A stretch of DNA of 64,000 bases from Actinopolyspora xinjiangensis (GTDB lineage: Bacteria; Actinomycetota; Actinomycetes; Mycobacteriales; Pseudonocardiaceae), in contig NZ_FNJR01000007.1 of assembly GCF_900104475.1 (NCBI RefSeq), positions 206,443 to 270,442 of the forward strand. The letters run 5' to 3'. This document shows, one piece after another, positions 27,004 through 35,765 of the stretch. Under the pieces are notes generated by a model that did not search any database, had not been told where the DNA came from, and was given only the letters and a program-made list of their open reading frames with translations. The position numbers and the translations under genes are program-made. Each line of letters begins with the position of its first letter. Within the stretch, counting starts at the first letter, position 1.

Positions 27004-28199
27004 CGGCTCCACCGCCGCAGCACCGTGGCGAGCGCCTCGGCGCCCGCGTCACAGTCGGCCGGTTCGGCGTACTCCTCCGGAGCGTGGCTGACGCCGGTCG
27101 GGTTGCGCACGAACAACATGCCGGTGGGGATCCGCGCGGCGAGCACCCCGGCGTCGTGCCCGGCCCCCGTGGGCAGTTCCGGCGCGGCCAGCATCCCGGT
27201 GAGCTCGTCGCGCAGCGGCCCGTCGAAGGACACCGTGTCCGAGTAGGACTCCTCGGACGAGAGCACCTCGCACCCCTCCTCGACCGCCAGCGCCTCCGCG
27301 CGGTACCGGAGTTCCTCGACCATCCCCCTGGTGTCGGCGTCGCTGTGGGCGCGGGCGTCCAGCCAGAGGTCGACCGAGGCCGCGATCACGTTCGTCCCCG
27401 ACGGCACTGGCCGGATGCGGCCGACGGTGGCCCTGGCGTCGTCGTAGCGGGCCGCGGTGCGGCGCGCCTCTGACACCAGCAGGGAGGCGGGCAGCATCGG
27501 GTCCCTGCGGTCGTCCAGCGGGGTGGCTCCGGCGTGGTTTCCCTGCCCGGTGAAGCGGAAGCGCCAGCGCCCGTGGGCGAGGATCGAGGAGGCGACGCCG
27601 AGGGGGCGCTGGCGGTGCACCAGCCCCCGGCCCTGTTCCACGTGCAGTTCGACGAACCTGGCTATCCGAGGAAGGCTGGTCCGGTCCGGTCCGGCGTGCT
27701 CCGGATCGACCCCGGCTGCGCGCATCGCCTCGGCCAGACTCGTCCCGGACTCGTCCCGCAGCCCGAGCGCTCGCTCCGGCGCCACCGTTCCGGTGGCCAG
27801 GCCGGACCCCAGGCAAGGAATCCCGAAGCGTCCGCCCTCCTCCTCGGCGAAGACCACCAGCGCCAGCGGCCGTCGGGGGCGGAACCCCTCGGCACGCAGT
27901 CGGTCCACTGCGGATAGGGCGCTGACCACGCCCAGCGGCCCGTCGAACTCGCCCCCGCCCGGAACGGAGTCGAGGTGACTTCCGGTAGCGACGGCGCCGT
28001 CACCGGGAGCGGGCCACCAGGCCCAGATGTTGCCGTTGCCGTCGGGCAGGACCTCCAGTCCCCGACGGGTGGCCTGTTCGACGAACCACTCCCGCAGCTC
28101 GAGTTCGCAATGTTCGAAGACGTGGCGGGAGTAACCACCGCGCTCGCGGTCACGGCCGACCCGCCGGATATCGGCCAGCAGTTCACTCGGCGAGGGCAC
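27000..28199 (-). CDS. M20-family amidohydrolase in the hut operon (candidate N-formylglutamate deformylase)
   Basis: The 399-residue M20/HyuC-type amidohydrolase would usually be annotated allantoate amidohydrolase. Metal ligands are visible in GSHLDSVPGGGEFDGPLG, AEEEGGRFG, VELHVEQG and GAGHDAG. The GTG at 28199 is chosen because GGAGG stands five bases before it. The gene sits between hutU and hutF, overlapping hutF. The operon contains no classical HutG, although the pathway through HutF ends in N-formylglutamate. The inference is that this enzyme removes the formyl group (giving glutamate plus formate). Allantoate hydrolysis would make little sense here, since no purine-degradation gene is nearby. 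Confidence 0.85.
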   Translation of the reverse strand: MPSPSELLADIRRVGRDRERGGYSRHVFEHCELELREWFVEQATRRGLEVLPDGNGNIWAWWPAPGDGAVATGSHLDSVPGGGEFDGPLGVVSALSAVDRLRAEGFRPRRPLALVVFAEEEGGRFGIPCLGSGLATGTVAPERALGLRDESGTSLAEAMRAAGVDPEHAGPDRTSLPRIARFVELHVEQGRGLVHRQRPLGVASSILAHGRWRFRFTGQGNHAGATPLDDRRDPMLPASLLVSEARRTAARYDDARATVGRIRPVPSGTNVIAASVDLWLDARAHSDADTRGMVEELRYRAEALAVEEGCEVLSSEESYSDTVSFDGPLRDELTGMLAAPELPTGAGHDAGVLAARIPTGMLFVRNPTGVSHAPEEYAEPADCDAGAEALATVLRRWSR

Positions 28200-28347
28200 T
28201 CGTCCCCTCCGTTCGCTCGGTCCGCACCGGAGCCCTCCTCCGGGCGGAGTTCTCGGATGCCGGCCCGGTCCGCTGCGCGATCCCCTCGGGAAACCCGACG
28301 GCGGAGCGGATCGGCACCGCGACGACGGCCTCTCGGGAGATCGCGGT

Positions 28348-30003
28348 TCAGCCGAGGCGCGGAACACGGACCCCGCGCTGGTCGGCCACCTCCCGCGCCC
28401 GCTCGTAGCCCGCGTCGACGTGGCGCATCACCCCGATGCCGGGGTCGTTGGTCAACACGCGCCGCAGCTTGCGCTCGGCCAGTTCGGAGCCGTCGGCGAC
28501 GATCACCTGCCCCGCGTGCAGCGACTTCCCGATGCCGACCCCGCCTCCGTTGTGGACCGACACCCACGTCGCCCCGGAAGCCGTGTTGACCAGGGCGTTG
28601 AGCAACGGCCAGTCCGCCACGGCATCGGAACCGTCGGCCATCCCCTCGGTCTCGCGGTAGGGCGAGGCCACCGATCCGGTGTCCAGGTGGTCCCTGCCCA
28701 ACACCACGGGAGCCCGCAACTCGCCGGAGGCCACCATCTCGTTGAACCGCACCCCCGCCAGCTCCCGCTGGCCGTAGCCGAGCCAGCAGATCCGGGCGGG
28801 CAGGCCCTGGAACGAGACCCGTTCCCCGGCCATCCTGATCCAGCGGGCCAGGTGCTCGTCCTCGCCGAACAGCTCCAGGATCGCCCGGTCGGTGGCGGCG
28901 ATGTCGGCCGGGTCTCCGGACAGCGCCGCCCACCGGAACGGCCCCTTGCCCTCGCAGAACTGCGGCCGGATGTAGGCGGGCACGAAACCCGGGTAGTCGA
29001 AGGCGCGTTCGCAGCCCGCCGTCCGGGCCTCCCCGCGCAGCGAGTTGCCGTAGTCGAACACCTCGGCGCCCGCGTCGAGGAAACCGACCATCGCCTCGAC
29101 GTGCCGGGCCATGGACTCCCTGGCGCGGGCGGTGAACTCCTCCGGAGCTCGGGCGGCGTAGTCGGCCCACTCCGCCGTGGAAACCCCCACCGGCAGGTAC
29201 GACAGCGGGTCGTGCGCCGAGGTCTGGTCGGTGACGATGTCCACCTCGGCCCCGCGCCGCAGCAGCTCGGGCAGCACCTCGGCCGCGTTGCCGATCACCC
29301 CCACCGAACGGGCCTCGCGGCGTTCCCGGGCCGACTCGGCACGTTCGAGCGCGTCGTCGAGGTCGTCTGCCACCTCGTCGAGATAGCCGTGCCGGACCCT
29401 GCGGTGCGCGCGGTCGGCGTCGCACTCCACGACCAGGGCCACCCCCTCGTTCATGGTCACCGCCAGCGGCTGGGCGCCTCCCATGCCACCGAGACCGGCC
29501 GTGACGGTGAGCGTTCCGGCCAGTGTCCCGCCGAAGCGCTTCGCTGCCACCGCCCCGAACGTCTCGTAGGTGCCCTGCAGGATTCCCTGCGTCCCGATGT
29601 AGATCCAGGAACCCGCGGTCATCTGGCCGTACATGGTCAGTCCCAGCGAGTCGAGCCTGCGGAACTCCGGCCAGTTCGACCAGTCCCCCACCAGGTTGGC
29701 GTTGGCGATCAGCACCCGGGGCGCCCACTCGTGGGTGCGCACCACACCGACGGGTTTGCCGGACTGCACCAGCAGGGTCTCGTCCTCGGCCAGCCCGGTC
29801 AGCTCGCGCACGATCGCGTCGTAACTGGGCCAGTCGCGGGCGGCCCTGCCGGTACCGCCGTAGACCACCAGGTCCTCCGGGCGTTCGGCCACCTCGGGGT
29901 CCAGGTTGTTGCGCAGCATGCGCAGCGGTGCTTCGGTACTCCAGCTCCGCGCGGTCGGCTCGGTGCCGCGCTGGGCTCGTACGGTGCGACTTCCGGTTGT
30001 CAC
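28348..30003 (-). CDS. hutU: Urocanate hydratase
   Basis: The 551-residue NAD+-dependent urocanase converts urocanate to imidazolone propionate, the second step of histidine breakdown. Family stretches include [40 protein letters not shown] and [14 protein letters not shown] for NAD binding. The active-site segment is [20 protein letters not shown]. The GTG at 30003 overlaps the hutH stop (GTGA). A 148-bp gap separates it from the M20 hydrolase gene. Confidence 0.97.
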   Translation of the reverse strand: MTTGSRTVRAQRGTEPTARSWSTEAPLRMLRNNLDPEVAERPEDLVVYGGTGRAARDWPSYDAIVRELTGLAEDETLLVQSGKPVGVVRTHEWAPRVLIANANLVGDWSNWPEFRRLDSLGLTMYGQMTAGSWIYIGTQGILQGTYETFGAVAAKRFGGTLAGTLTVTAGLGGMGGAQPLAVTMNEGVALVVECDADRAHRRVRHGYLDEVADDLDDALERAESARERREARSVGVIGNAAEVLPELLRRGAEVDIVTDQTSAHDPLSYLPVGVSTAEWADYAARAPEEFTARARESMARHVEAMVGFLDAGAEVFDYGNSLRGEARTAGCERAFDYPGFVPAYIRPQFCEGKGPFRWAALSGDPADIAATDRAILELFGEDEHLARWIRMAGERVSFQGLPARICWLGYGQRELAGVRFNEMVASGELRAPVVLGRDHLDTGSVASPYRETEGMADGSDAVADWPLLNALVNTASGATWVSVHNGGGVGIGKSLHAGQVIVADGSELAERKLRRVLTNDPGIGVMRHVDAGYERAREVADQRGVRVPRLG

Positions 30004-31592
30004 GAGTGACCTCCGAGGACGGGATCGACGTGTTCGGCCGCCACCCGGTGGACCTCACCGGAGGCGAGCAGCTGCTCGGCGGCCCGAATCTGGGGGGCGA
30101 CGTGCTCGTCCGGTCCGGGACCGGACACGTGGGTACGCAGCAGGTCGCGCACGGCCCCGGTGGCCGGGGCCGCCTCCAACGGCGCGCGCAGGTCGAGCGC
30201 GCGGGCGGCGGTCAGCAACTCGACGGCCAGCACCGTGCGCAGCCCGGACACGGCGGTGCGCAGCTTGCGGGCGGCCGACCAGCCCATGGACACGTGGTCC
30301 TCCTGCATCGCGCTGGTCGGAATGGAATCGACCGAGGCGGGGCTCGCCGAGCGCTTGAGATCGGTGACCACCCCTGCCTGGGTGTAGTGCGCGATCATGT
30401 AGCCCGAGTCCACCCCGGGGTCGTCGGCCAGGAAGGCCGGCAGACCCTGCGAGCGGGCGACGTCGAGCATCCGGTCGGTGCGGCGCTCGGCGATGCTCGC
30501 GACGTCGGCCAGCGGGATCGCGAGGAAGTCGAGCGCGTGCGCCAGCGGCGCGCCGTGGAAGTTGCCGTTGGACTCCACGCGCCCGTCGTCGAGCACCACG
30601 GGGTTGTCGATCGCGGCGGCGAGCTCGCGTTCGGCGACGGTGGCGGCGTGCTCGACCGTGTCGCGCGCGGAACCGTGCACCTGGGGCGAGCAGCGCATCG
30701 AGTAGGCGTCCTGCACCCGAGTGCAGTCGGGGCCGCGATGGCTGGCCACCACGGGCGAGTCGGCGAGCAGGGCGCGCATCCGCGCGGCCGAGCGGGCCTG
30801 CCCCGGATGCGGCCGCAGCGCCTGCAGGTCGGCCGCGAACGCGCGGTCGGTGCCCAGCAGGGCCTCGACGCTCATGGCGGCCGTGACGTCGGCGACGTCG
30901 ACCAGTTCGGACAGGTCGCGCAGCGCCAGCACCAGCATCCCCAGCATGCCGTCTGTGCCGTTGGTCAGCGCGAGTCCTTCCTTCTCGGCCAGCGTGACCG
31001 GCTGGATACCCGCCTCGGACAGCGCCTCGGCGGCGGGCCTGCGCGCTCCCGACGCGTCGAACACCTCGCCCTCGCCGGTCAGCGCCAGCGCGACGGCGGC
31101 CAGCGGGGCGAGGTCGCCGGAACAGCCCAGCGAACCGTACTCGTGGACCACCGGGACGATGCCGGAGTTGAGCAGCGCGGCCAGCGCGTGCGCGGTCTCC
31201 GGACGCACCCCGGTGCGCCCGGTGGCCACGGTGTGCAGCCGCAGCAGCATCAGCGCGCGCACCACCTCCGGCTCCACCGGGTCGCCCGCCCCGGCGGCGT
31301 GGGAGCGCACGAACGAGGCCTGCAGCGCTGCCCGGCGTTCCGGCGGGATGTGGCGGACGGCCAGCGCACCGAATCCGGTGGAGACACCGTAGGTGGGTTG
31401 TTCGGCGGCGGCGAGGGTGTCGATGTGCTTGCGGGTGTCGCCGATGCCCTGCTCGGCCCCCTCCGAGAGCCGCACGCTCGCACGTCCCCGCGCCACCGCG
31501 GCCACCTGTTCGAAGGTGAGCGGTTCGGGGCCCACCTCCGTCGTTCCCGAAACCTGGTACTGGGTGGCCGGATGCTCGACGTTGTACCGCAT
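30000..31592 (-). CDS. hutH: Histidine ammonia-lyase
   Basis: The 530-residue first enzyme of the hut pathway converts L-histidine to urocanate and ammonia. The residues that cyclise to the MIO electrophile read [12 protein letters not shown] (about 157-159 Cys-Ser-Gly) where most family members have Ala-Ser-Gly. From memory the Cys form also occurs in streptomycete HutH, so activity is expected. Other conserved parts are [22 protein letters not shown] and [15 protein letters not shown]. The ATG at 31592 begins [13 protein letters not shown]; a longer upstream frame is unsupported. It is the first gene of the operon, divergent from the IclR gene across 146 bp that hold a palindromic operator candidate. 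Confidence 0.96.
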   Translation of the reverse strand: MRYNVEHPATQYQVSGTTEVGPEPLTFEQVAAVARGRASVRLSEGAEQGIGDTRKHIDTLAAAEQPTYGVSTGFGALAVRHIPPERRAALQASFVRSHAAGAGDPVEPEVVRALMLLRLHTVATGRTGVRPETAHALAALLNSGIVPVVHEYGSLGCSGDLAPLAAVALALTGEGEVFDASGARRPAAEALSEAGIQPVTLAEKEGLALTNGTDGMLGMLVLALRDLSELVDVADVTAAMSVEALLGTDRAFAADLQALRPHPGQARSAARMRALLADSPVVASHRGPDCTRVQDAYSMRCSPQVHGSARDTVEHAATVAERELAAAIDNPVVLDDGRVESNGNFHGAPLAHALDFLAIPLADVASIAERRTDRMLDVARSQGLPAFLADDPGVDSGYMIAHYTQAGVVTDLKRSASPASVDSIPTSAMQEDHVSMGWSAARKLRTAVSGLRTVLAVELLTAARALDLRAPLEAAPATGAVRDLLRTHVSGPGPDEHVAPQIRAAEQLLASGEVHRVAAEHVDPVLGGHS

Positions 31593-31628
31593 GGGTCCAT
31601 CCCATCGCGGTGGGAGCGCGCCGGAAAG

Positions 31629-31634
31629 CCGGGA
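31629..31634 (-). promoter_or_regulatory. Candidate -10 box of the hut operon
   Basis: The minus strand reads CCGTATCCCGG here, about 37 nt before the hutH start and just downstream of the palindrome at 31646-31663. A repressor bound to the palindrome would cover the -35 region of this promoter. Confidence 0.35.
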
Positions 31635-31645
31635 TACGGTGTTCG

Positions 31646-31663
31646 TGTCTGGGATTTCAGACA
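31646..31663. promoter_or_regulatory. Palindromic operator candidate between hutH and the IclR gene
   Basis: TGTCTG-ggattt-CAGACA is a perfect 6-bp inverted repeat with a 6-nt spacer in the divergent promoter region. Its inner 14 bases, TCTGGGATTTCAGA, resemble the HutR operator reported for corynebacteria (TCTG-N2-AT-N2-CAGA pattern, recalled from memory). HutR is also an IclR-family protein, so regulator type, position and sequence agree. Confidence 0.65.
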
Positions 31664-31738
31664 TCCCCGTCCGAGTGAGCCGGGTGTGCCGGCCAGGACG
31701 CCCGCTCGGCGGGGAGCGGCCGCGTTCGGGGAGGGATC

Positions 31739-32578
31739 TTGGGCTCCAGCAGCGACGTGCCCGCGCTGCGACGTGGGCTCGCGGTGTTGCGCGTTCTGGC
31801 CGCGCGCCCCGGCCCCGTGTCGGCGGCGGTGATCGCGCGGGAGCTGGAGCTGCCGCGCTCCACGACGTACCACCTGCTCGCGGAGCTGACCGAGGCCGGT
31901 TTCGTGACCCACCTGCCGGAGGAGCGGCGCTACGGGCTGGGAGTGGCCAGCTTCGAGCTGGGCTCGGCATACCTGCGGCACGAACCGCTGGAGCGGCTCG
32001 CCGGACCGCTGCTGCGCGAACTGGTCGACCGGGTGGGTGACAACGCGCATCTCGGGGTGCTGCACGGCAACGAGCTGCTCTACCTGATCAAGGAACGACC
32101 CTCCCGACCGCGGACGCTGGTCACCGACGTGGGGGTGCGGCTGCCCGCGCAGCTGACCGCCTCCGGCAGGGCGATGCTGGCGCACCTGCCGCGCAATCAG
32201 GTCCGGGCGCTGTTTCCCAGGGCGGACAGTTTCGTGCTGCGCACGGAGCGGGGGCCGCGTGATCTTCCGGAGCTGCGACGACTGCTCGCGCGGGAGTACC
32301 GGGCGGGCTGGTCGGTGGAGGACGGTCAGATCACCGAGGGGTTCGCCTCGGTGGCGTGCGCGGCGTTCGACCACGGCGGGCGTCCCACCGCCGCGATCAG
32401 CGTCACCATGCGGCACCACTGCGAACCGGTCGAGGCGACCGCGGCGGAGAACGGGCGATCCCGTTCACCCTGCGGGGAGAGCTGGCCGGAACTGGCCCGG
32501 CTGGTGCGCGCCACCGCCGACGAGCTGACCAACCGGATAGGCGGGCGGACCGGCCGAGAAGGCAGAGCTCGCGGCTGA
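31739..32578 (+). CDS. hutR: IclR-family regulator, probable HutR
   Basis: The 279-residue protein has an N-terminal winged helix (ALRRGLAVLRVLAARPGPVS, then RSTTYHLLAELTEAGFV) and a C-terminal IclR effector domain (QLTASGRAMLAHLP, YRAGWSVEDGQITEGFASVA). The TTG start at 31739 is preceded by GGGGAGGG at good spacing. It is divergent from the hut operon and is inferred to control it through the palindrome at 31646-31663. The symbol is given by position and family, not by a sequence search. Confidence 0.85.
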   Translation: MGSSSDVPALRRGLAVLRVLAARPGPVSAAVIARELELPRSTTYHLLAELTEAGFVTHLPEERRYGLGVASFELGSAYLRHEPLERLAGPLLRELVDRVGDNAHLGVLHGNELLYLIKERPSRPRTLVTDVGVRLPAQLTASGRAMLAHLPRNQVRALFPRADSFVLRTERGPRDLPELRRLLAREYRAGWSVEDGQITEGFASVACAAFDHGGRPTAAISVTMRHHCEPVEATAAENGRSRSPCGESWPELARLVRATADELTNRIGGRTGREGRARG

Positions 32579-32850
32579 CGATCGGCCATCCGATCGGCCG
32601 ACCGGCGCGAGGTGTGGGCACCGACCCGTGCCCCAGCAACGCTGCCGGCGTGCCATCCGGCTCGTGCGCGACGCCGTGTCAGGCGATGTAGCCGTCCGGC
32701 CGGACGAGCGTGGCTCCGCTCGGCGGTAGTCCGTAGGCACCCCGGGGCAGGGGCGGGCGTCCGGCCACGCGGGCAGGTGAGCCCCGAGGGTGATCCGGGA
32801 AGCGATCAGCCGATCGTCGATTCCGGAGCGTTCCGGAACTCGGCAGCGCA

Positions 32851-33186
32851 CTACCGCCCGTCCTCGGCGAACCGGAATCTCGTCGGAGAGGGTGGGCCGT
32901 ACCGGTGGCGGTGCCGGAGCAGCAGCGCGAAGTAGCCGATGATGCCCGCGACCGCGAGAAGGCCCAGTGCCTTCGCCCCCTGACCGGGCAACATCAGGTT
33001 GACACCGTTCAGCGCGATCATCAGCCCGAGCAGCAGCTGGTTGCGCCCGGCCGCGCGACTCGCGGGTGTACCGCGCCCCCAGGGGAGTACCGCTACCCTG
33101 CCGGTCCAGCCCAGGATCCCGAACAACACGGCCACGGCACTGCCGACCCATCCGACCGCCAGGGAAACGATCAGGAACCAGTCCAT
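32851..33186 (-). CDS. Small membrane protein, tandem family member 1
   Basis: The 111-residue protein has three hydrophobic segments. The family core reads GWTGRVAVLPWGRGTPASRA, followed by AGRNQLLLGLMIALNG, then a final span and RHRHRYGPPSPTRFRF. It is the most divergent of four tandem paralogues in 32851-34569. The ATG shares one base with the stop of member 2, so members 2 and 1 are co-translated. It ends tail-to-tail with the IclR gene across 272 bp without a gene. No function is known. Confidence 0.75.
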   Translation of the reverse strand: MDWFLIVSLAVGWVGSAVAVLFGILGWTGRVAVLPWGRGTPASRAAGRNQLLLGLMIALNGVNLMLPGQGAKALGLLAVAGIIGYFALLLRHRHRYGPPSPTRFRFAEDGR

Positions 33187-33527
33187 CAGCCCGCCAATCG
33201 TTTCGAGGAATACCTCTCTCCCGGCCGCGGCCGGGGGCCGTACTTCCGACGGTGCACTATCGACAGGACGAGGAAACCGAACATGGTCACCGTCAACAGA
33301 GCGATCAGCGGACCGAAACCCGTGCCGGGCACGGCTCCCACGACCCCGTTCACTCCGATGATCAGGCCGAGCAGTATCTGGTTCCGGCCGCCCTCCCGGT
33401 TCGCCCGGGTCCAACGCGCCCAGGAACTGGCCGAGACCCTACCCATCCAGCCGAGCGCGCCGTAGATGACGAACATCGCGCCGACCAGCGGCGCGCCCAC
33501 GAGGAACACGACATCGAAGGAGTCCAT
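33186..33527 (-). CDS. Small membrane protein, tandem family member 2
   Basis: The 113-residue protein has three spans. Its core, GALGWMGRVSASSWARWTRA followed by NREGGRNQ, is identical in member 3. The tail HRRKYGPRPRPGERYSSKRL is basic and probably cytosolic. About 60 bp of coding DNA (33402-33465) is identical to 33930-33994 in member 3, which indicates recent duplication or gene conversion. A conserved box containing AATCTCCAC (plus strand) lies 47 nt before the ATG, as it does before members 3 and 4. The function is unknown. Confidence 0.8.
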   Translation of the reverse strand: MDSFDVVFLVGAPLVGAMFVIYGALGWMGRVSASSWARWTRANREGGRNQILLGLIIGVNGVVGAVPGTGFGPLIALLTVTMFGFLVLSIVHRRKYGPRPRPGERYSSKRLAG

Positions 33528-33573
33528 GACTCCGGGGTATCAGAGAACGATCGCCACTGTACCCGCTTCACGA

Positions 33574-33582
33574 AATCTCCAC
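33574..33582 (-). promoter_or_regulatory. Conserved upstream box of tandem family, member 2
   Basis: The minus strand reads GTCGTGGAGATTTCG here. The AATCTCCAC core (plus strand) begins 47 nt from the start codon of member 2. The same core precedes members 3 and 4 at 48 nt, a fixed distance suggesting a shared promoter or regulator site. Confidence 0.5.
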
Positions 33583-33708
33583 GACGGACCAAACCCGGCA
33601 GGCGAAGTATCTCCCACCGAAAAGTCCCCCGGGAGCCCCGGAGCCGAACACCATACGGCCAGACGGCCCGACGGATGGGTACGGATCCGACCGGCAGGAA
33701 CCAGACCG

Positions 33709-34056
33709 TCACCCGGCCAGGCGCTTCGCCGCGTACGGGGAGAGAGATCCCGGCTGCGGCCGGGGGCCGTACTTGCGGCGGTGCAGCACCGACAGGGTGG
33801 CGAACCCGACCATGGCCACGGAGGCGACGACGGCCAGCGGAAGCGAAACAGGATAAGACACCGCTCCCGCGGCCCCGTTCGTCCCGATCAGCAGGCCGAG
33901 CAGCATCTGGTTCCGGCCGCCCTCCCGGTTCGCCCGGGTCCAACGCGCCCAGGAACTGGCCGAGACCCTACCCATCCAGCCGAGCGCGCCGTAAACCATG
34001 ATCGTCGAACCGCCGAGCAACGCGATCACGAACAGCAGGACATTGAACGACTCCAT
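33709..34056 (-). CDS. Small membrane protein, tandem family member 3
   Basis: The 115-residue protein has three spans (NVLLFVIALLGGSTIMVYG, then MLLGLLIGTNGAAGAV, then LAVVASVAMVGFATLSV). It carries the family core GWMGRVSASSWARWTRANRE and the tail HRRKYGPRPQPGSLSPYAAK. It is the closest relative of member 2 at both protein and DNA level. Member 2 starts 181 bp downstream, so each gene probably has its own promoter. Confidence 0.8.
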   Translation of the reverse strand: MESFNVLLFVIALLGGSTIMVYGALGWMGRVSASSWARWTRANREGGRNQMLLGLLIGTNGAAGAVSYPVSLPLAVVASVAMVGFATLSVLHRRKYGPRPQPGSLSPYAAKRLAG

Positions 34057-34103
34057 GAGTCAGCGATACCAAACAACCGGCCCCGTTGTCCGCCGTTTCG
34101 CGG

Positions 34104-34112
34104 AATCTCCAC
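34104..34112 (-). promoter_or_regulatory. Conserved upstream box of tandem family, member 3
   Basis: The minus strand reads TCCGCTGTGGAGATTCCGCG, 48 nt before the ATG of member 3. A little further upstream, CTTTCGGACGT is shared with member 4. Confidence 0.5.
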
Positions 34113-34206
34113 AGCGGATTCCCCAGGACGTCCGAAAGTTCCGCTTCCGCACAGCGCCCTGGGGCGCGCAGCGCTCGGGAAACGGGAGCCGCCTGGAACC
34201 GGTCCG

Positions 34207-34569
34207 CTATTCCACTACGCGCTTCGAGGAATACCGTTCTCCGGGGCGCGGCGGCGGGCCGTACCGCCCGCGGTCTCGGAGCCCCCGGACCAGACAACCG
34301 AGCGCGGCCACGAGAGCGACGGCGGACAACAGCAGCGAGACGATCCCCGACAGCACGGATCCGCTCACCGAAAGCACAGAAGCGGAACCACCGGCACCGA
34401 GCATGGTGCCCAGCAGAACCAGATTACGACCGCTGTCACGGTTCGCCGAGGTCCCGCGTTCCCAGGACCCCACAGCGGTCCACTCCGCCCAACCGAGCAG
34501 ACCGGCGACCACCACCAAGACGCTGCCGGGCAGCAGAAGCACGAGCGCCACGATTTCGAGCGGATCCAT
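34207..34569 (-). CDS. Small membrane protein, tandem family member 4
   Basis: The 120-residue protein has three or four spans. The core is diverged but alignable (GWAEWTAVGSWERGTSANRD, then SGRNLVLLG). The tail RGRYGPPPRPGERYSSKRVV matches member 2 in PRPGERYSSKR. It is the first gene of the tandem array. The conserved upstream box is present at 34617-34625, 48 nt before the start. Confidence 0.75.
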   Translation of the reverse strand: MDPLEIVALVLLLPGSVLVVVAGLLGWAEWTAVGSWERGTSANRDSGRNLVLLGTMLGAGGSASVLSVSGSVLSGIVSLLLSAVALVAALGCLVRGLRDRGRYGPPPRPGERYSSKRVVE

Positions 34570-34883
34570 GAGACAGCCTTATCAGAACTCGACAGTCGGC
34601 GGGTCCGGCGGCCCGGAATCTCCACAACGGACCCACTCGAACGTCCGAAAGACAGTGCGCGAAGAGCTCGGCTCCGGCGTCCACGTGCGTCTCGGTCGCA
34701 CAGCTGTTTCGCGCACTCGGTGCGAGATCGCGCGACGCGCGGAATTACGTCGGCCACCACCCCCGGAACCACCACCGACGTCGTGACGCCGACCGGAGGG
34801 CCCGCACGGGATCGGGACGCCCGTTCGGCGGAGACCAGGTTCCACCGGACGAGCGCCCCGATCACCGTAGCGGTGCGGCCCGG
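34570..34883. other. Intergenic, 314 bp, before the tandem membrane family
   Basis: It contains the conserved upstream box of member 4 (34617-34625) and the CTTTCGGACGT motif. No gene is supported, and there is no clear terminator for the OpuC operon that ends at 34884. Confidence 0.4.
34617..34625 (-). promoter_or_regulatory. Conserved upstream box of tandem family, member 4
   Basis: The minus strand reads TCCGTTGTGGAGATTCCG, 48 nt before the ATG of member 4, matching the boxes of members 2 and 3. TGATAAGG, a possible -10, lies close to the ATG. Confidence 0.5.
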
Positions 34884-35765
34884 TCAGAGTTCCAATCCCG
34901 CCACGAACTCCTCGGCCAGATCCTTCGGATTGGCCTTGTCCACCGACATCCTCTTGTTCATGCGGGTGAGGTCCTCGGTGGTCAACCGCTCGGAAACCCT
35001 GTTGAGCACTTCGGCCCGCTCCTCGCTCAACGAACCCCGGTGCACCAGTGGCAGCACGTTCTGCGCCGGGAACATGCTCTTCGGGTCCTCCAGCGCCACC
35101 AGGTCGTCCCGGTCGATCGCGGCGGTGGTGCTGAACAGGTTCGCCACCTGGACGCGGCCGTCGTTGAGGGCGTTGACCCGGACGCTGCCCGCTTCCAGAT
35201 TCCTGATGTCGGCGAAGGTGCAGCCGTACACCTCGGAGATGCGCTGCTTCCAGCGGGGCGCCCACTCCGACGGAGCTCCCAGCACCAGGTCACCGCACCG
35301 CGGCCCCAGGTCCGCCATGGAACGCAGCCCGCTGTCGGCGGTCTCGCGTGTCACGGTGAGCACGTCGGAGTTCTCCGCCGAGGAGTAGTCCAGCACGCGG
35401 AGTTCCTCCGGCAGCGCGTCCCGGAGCTCCCGGTAGATCCGCTCGGAACCGGTGGCCTCGGTGCCGTCGTCGAAGTGGCGCAGCAGGTTACCGGTGTACT
35501 CCGGGATCACCGAGACCTCGCCGTCACGCACCGCGTTGACGTAGACCTCGCGGGCGCCGATCCGCCCCTTCGTGGTGACCTCGGCACCGGTGCCGCGCAG
35601 CGCCTCGGCGTAGATCTCCATCAGCAGCTGGCTCTCGCTGAAGTTCGCCGAACCGACCACGATCGGTCCTCCGGAGTCCCCACCGGACTCGGTGGGGTCC
35701 GCGCACCCGGACAGCAGTCCCATGGCCGCCACCAGCGCGATCACCGGTGCGACGAGCCGCTTCAT
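34884..35765 (-). CDS. opuCC: Osmoprotectant ABC transporter, substrate-binding lipoprotein
   Basis: The 293-residue lipoprotein has a lipobox LLSGC near residue 20 and a glycine betaine/choline-binding (OpuAC) domain. Typical stretches are IVVGSANFSESQLLMEIYAE, VSVIPEYTGNLL, VHRGSLSEERAEVLN and LTTEDLTRMNKRM. It captures compatible solutes such as glycine betaine, choline or carnitine outside the cell. The ATG at 35765 has AGGAGGG eight bases before it and overlaps the stop of the upstream permease gene. It is the last gene of a four-gene operon. Confidence 0.92.
   Translation of the reverse strand: MKRLVAPVIALVAAMGLLSGCADPTESGGDSGGPIVVGSANFSESQLLMEIYAEALRGTGAEVTTKGRIGAREVYVNAVRDGEVSVIPEYTGNLLRHFDDGTEATGSERIYRELRDALPEELRVLDYSSAENSDVLTVTRETADSGLRSMADLGPRCGDLVLGAPSEWAPRWKQRISEVYGCTFADIRNLEAGSVRVNALNDGRVQVANLFSTTAAIDRDDLVALEDPKSMFPAQNVLPLVHRGSLSEERAEVLNRVSERLTTEDLTRMNKRMSVDKANPKDLAEEFVAGLEL

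Noticed and set aside
33466..35388. A 640-residue plus-strand open frame across the tandem membrane genes and OpuC binding protein
   Set aside because: It runs antisense to four well-supported genes and is rich in Arg/Thr/Pro with no domain. The minus-strand genes have matching starts, overlaps and family motifs.
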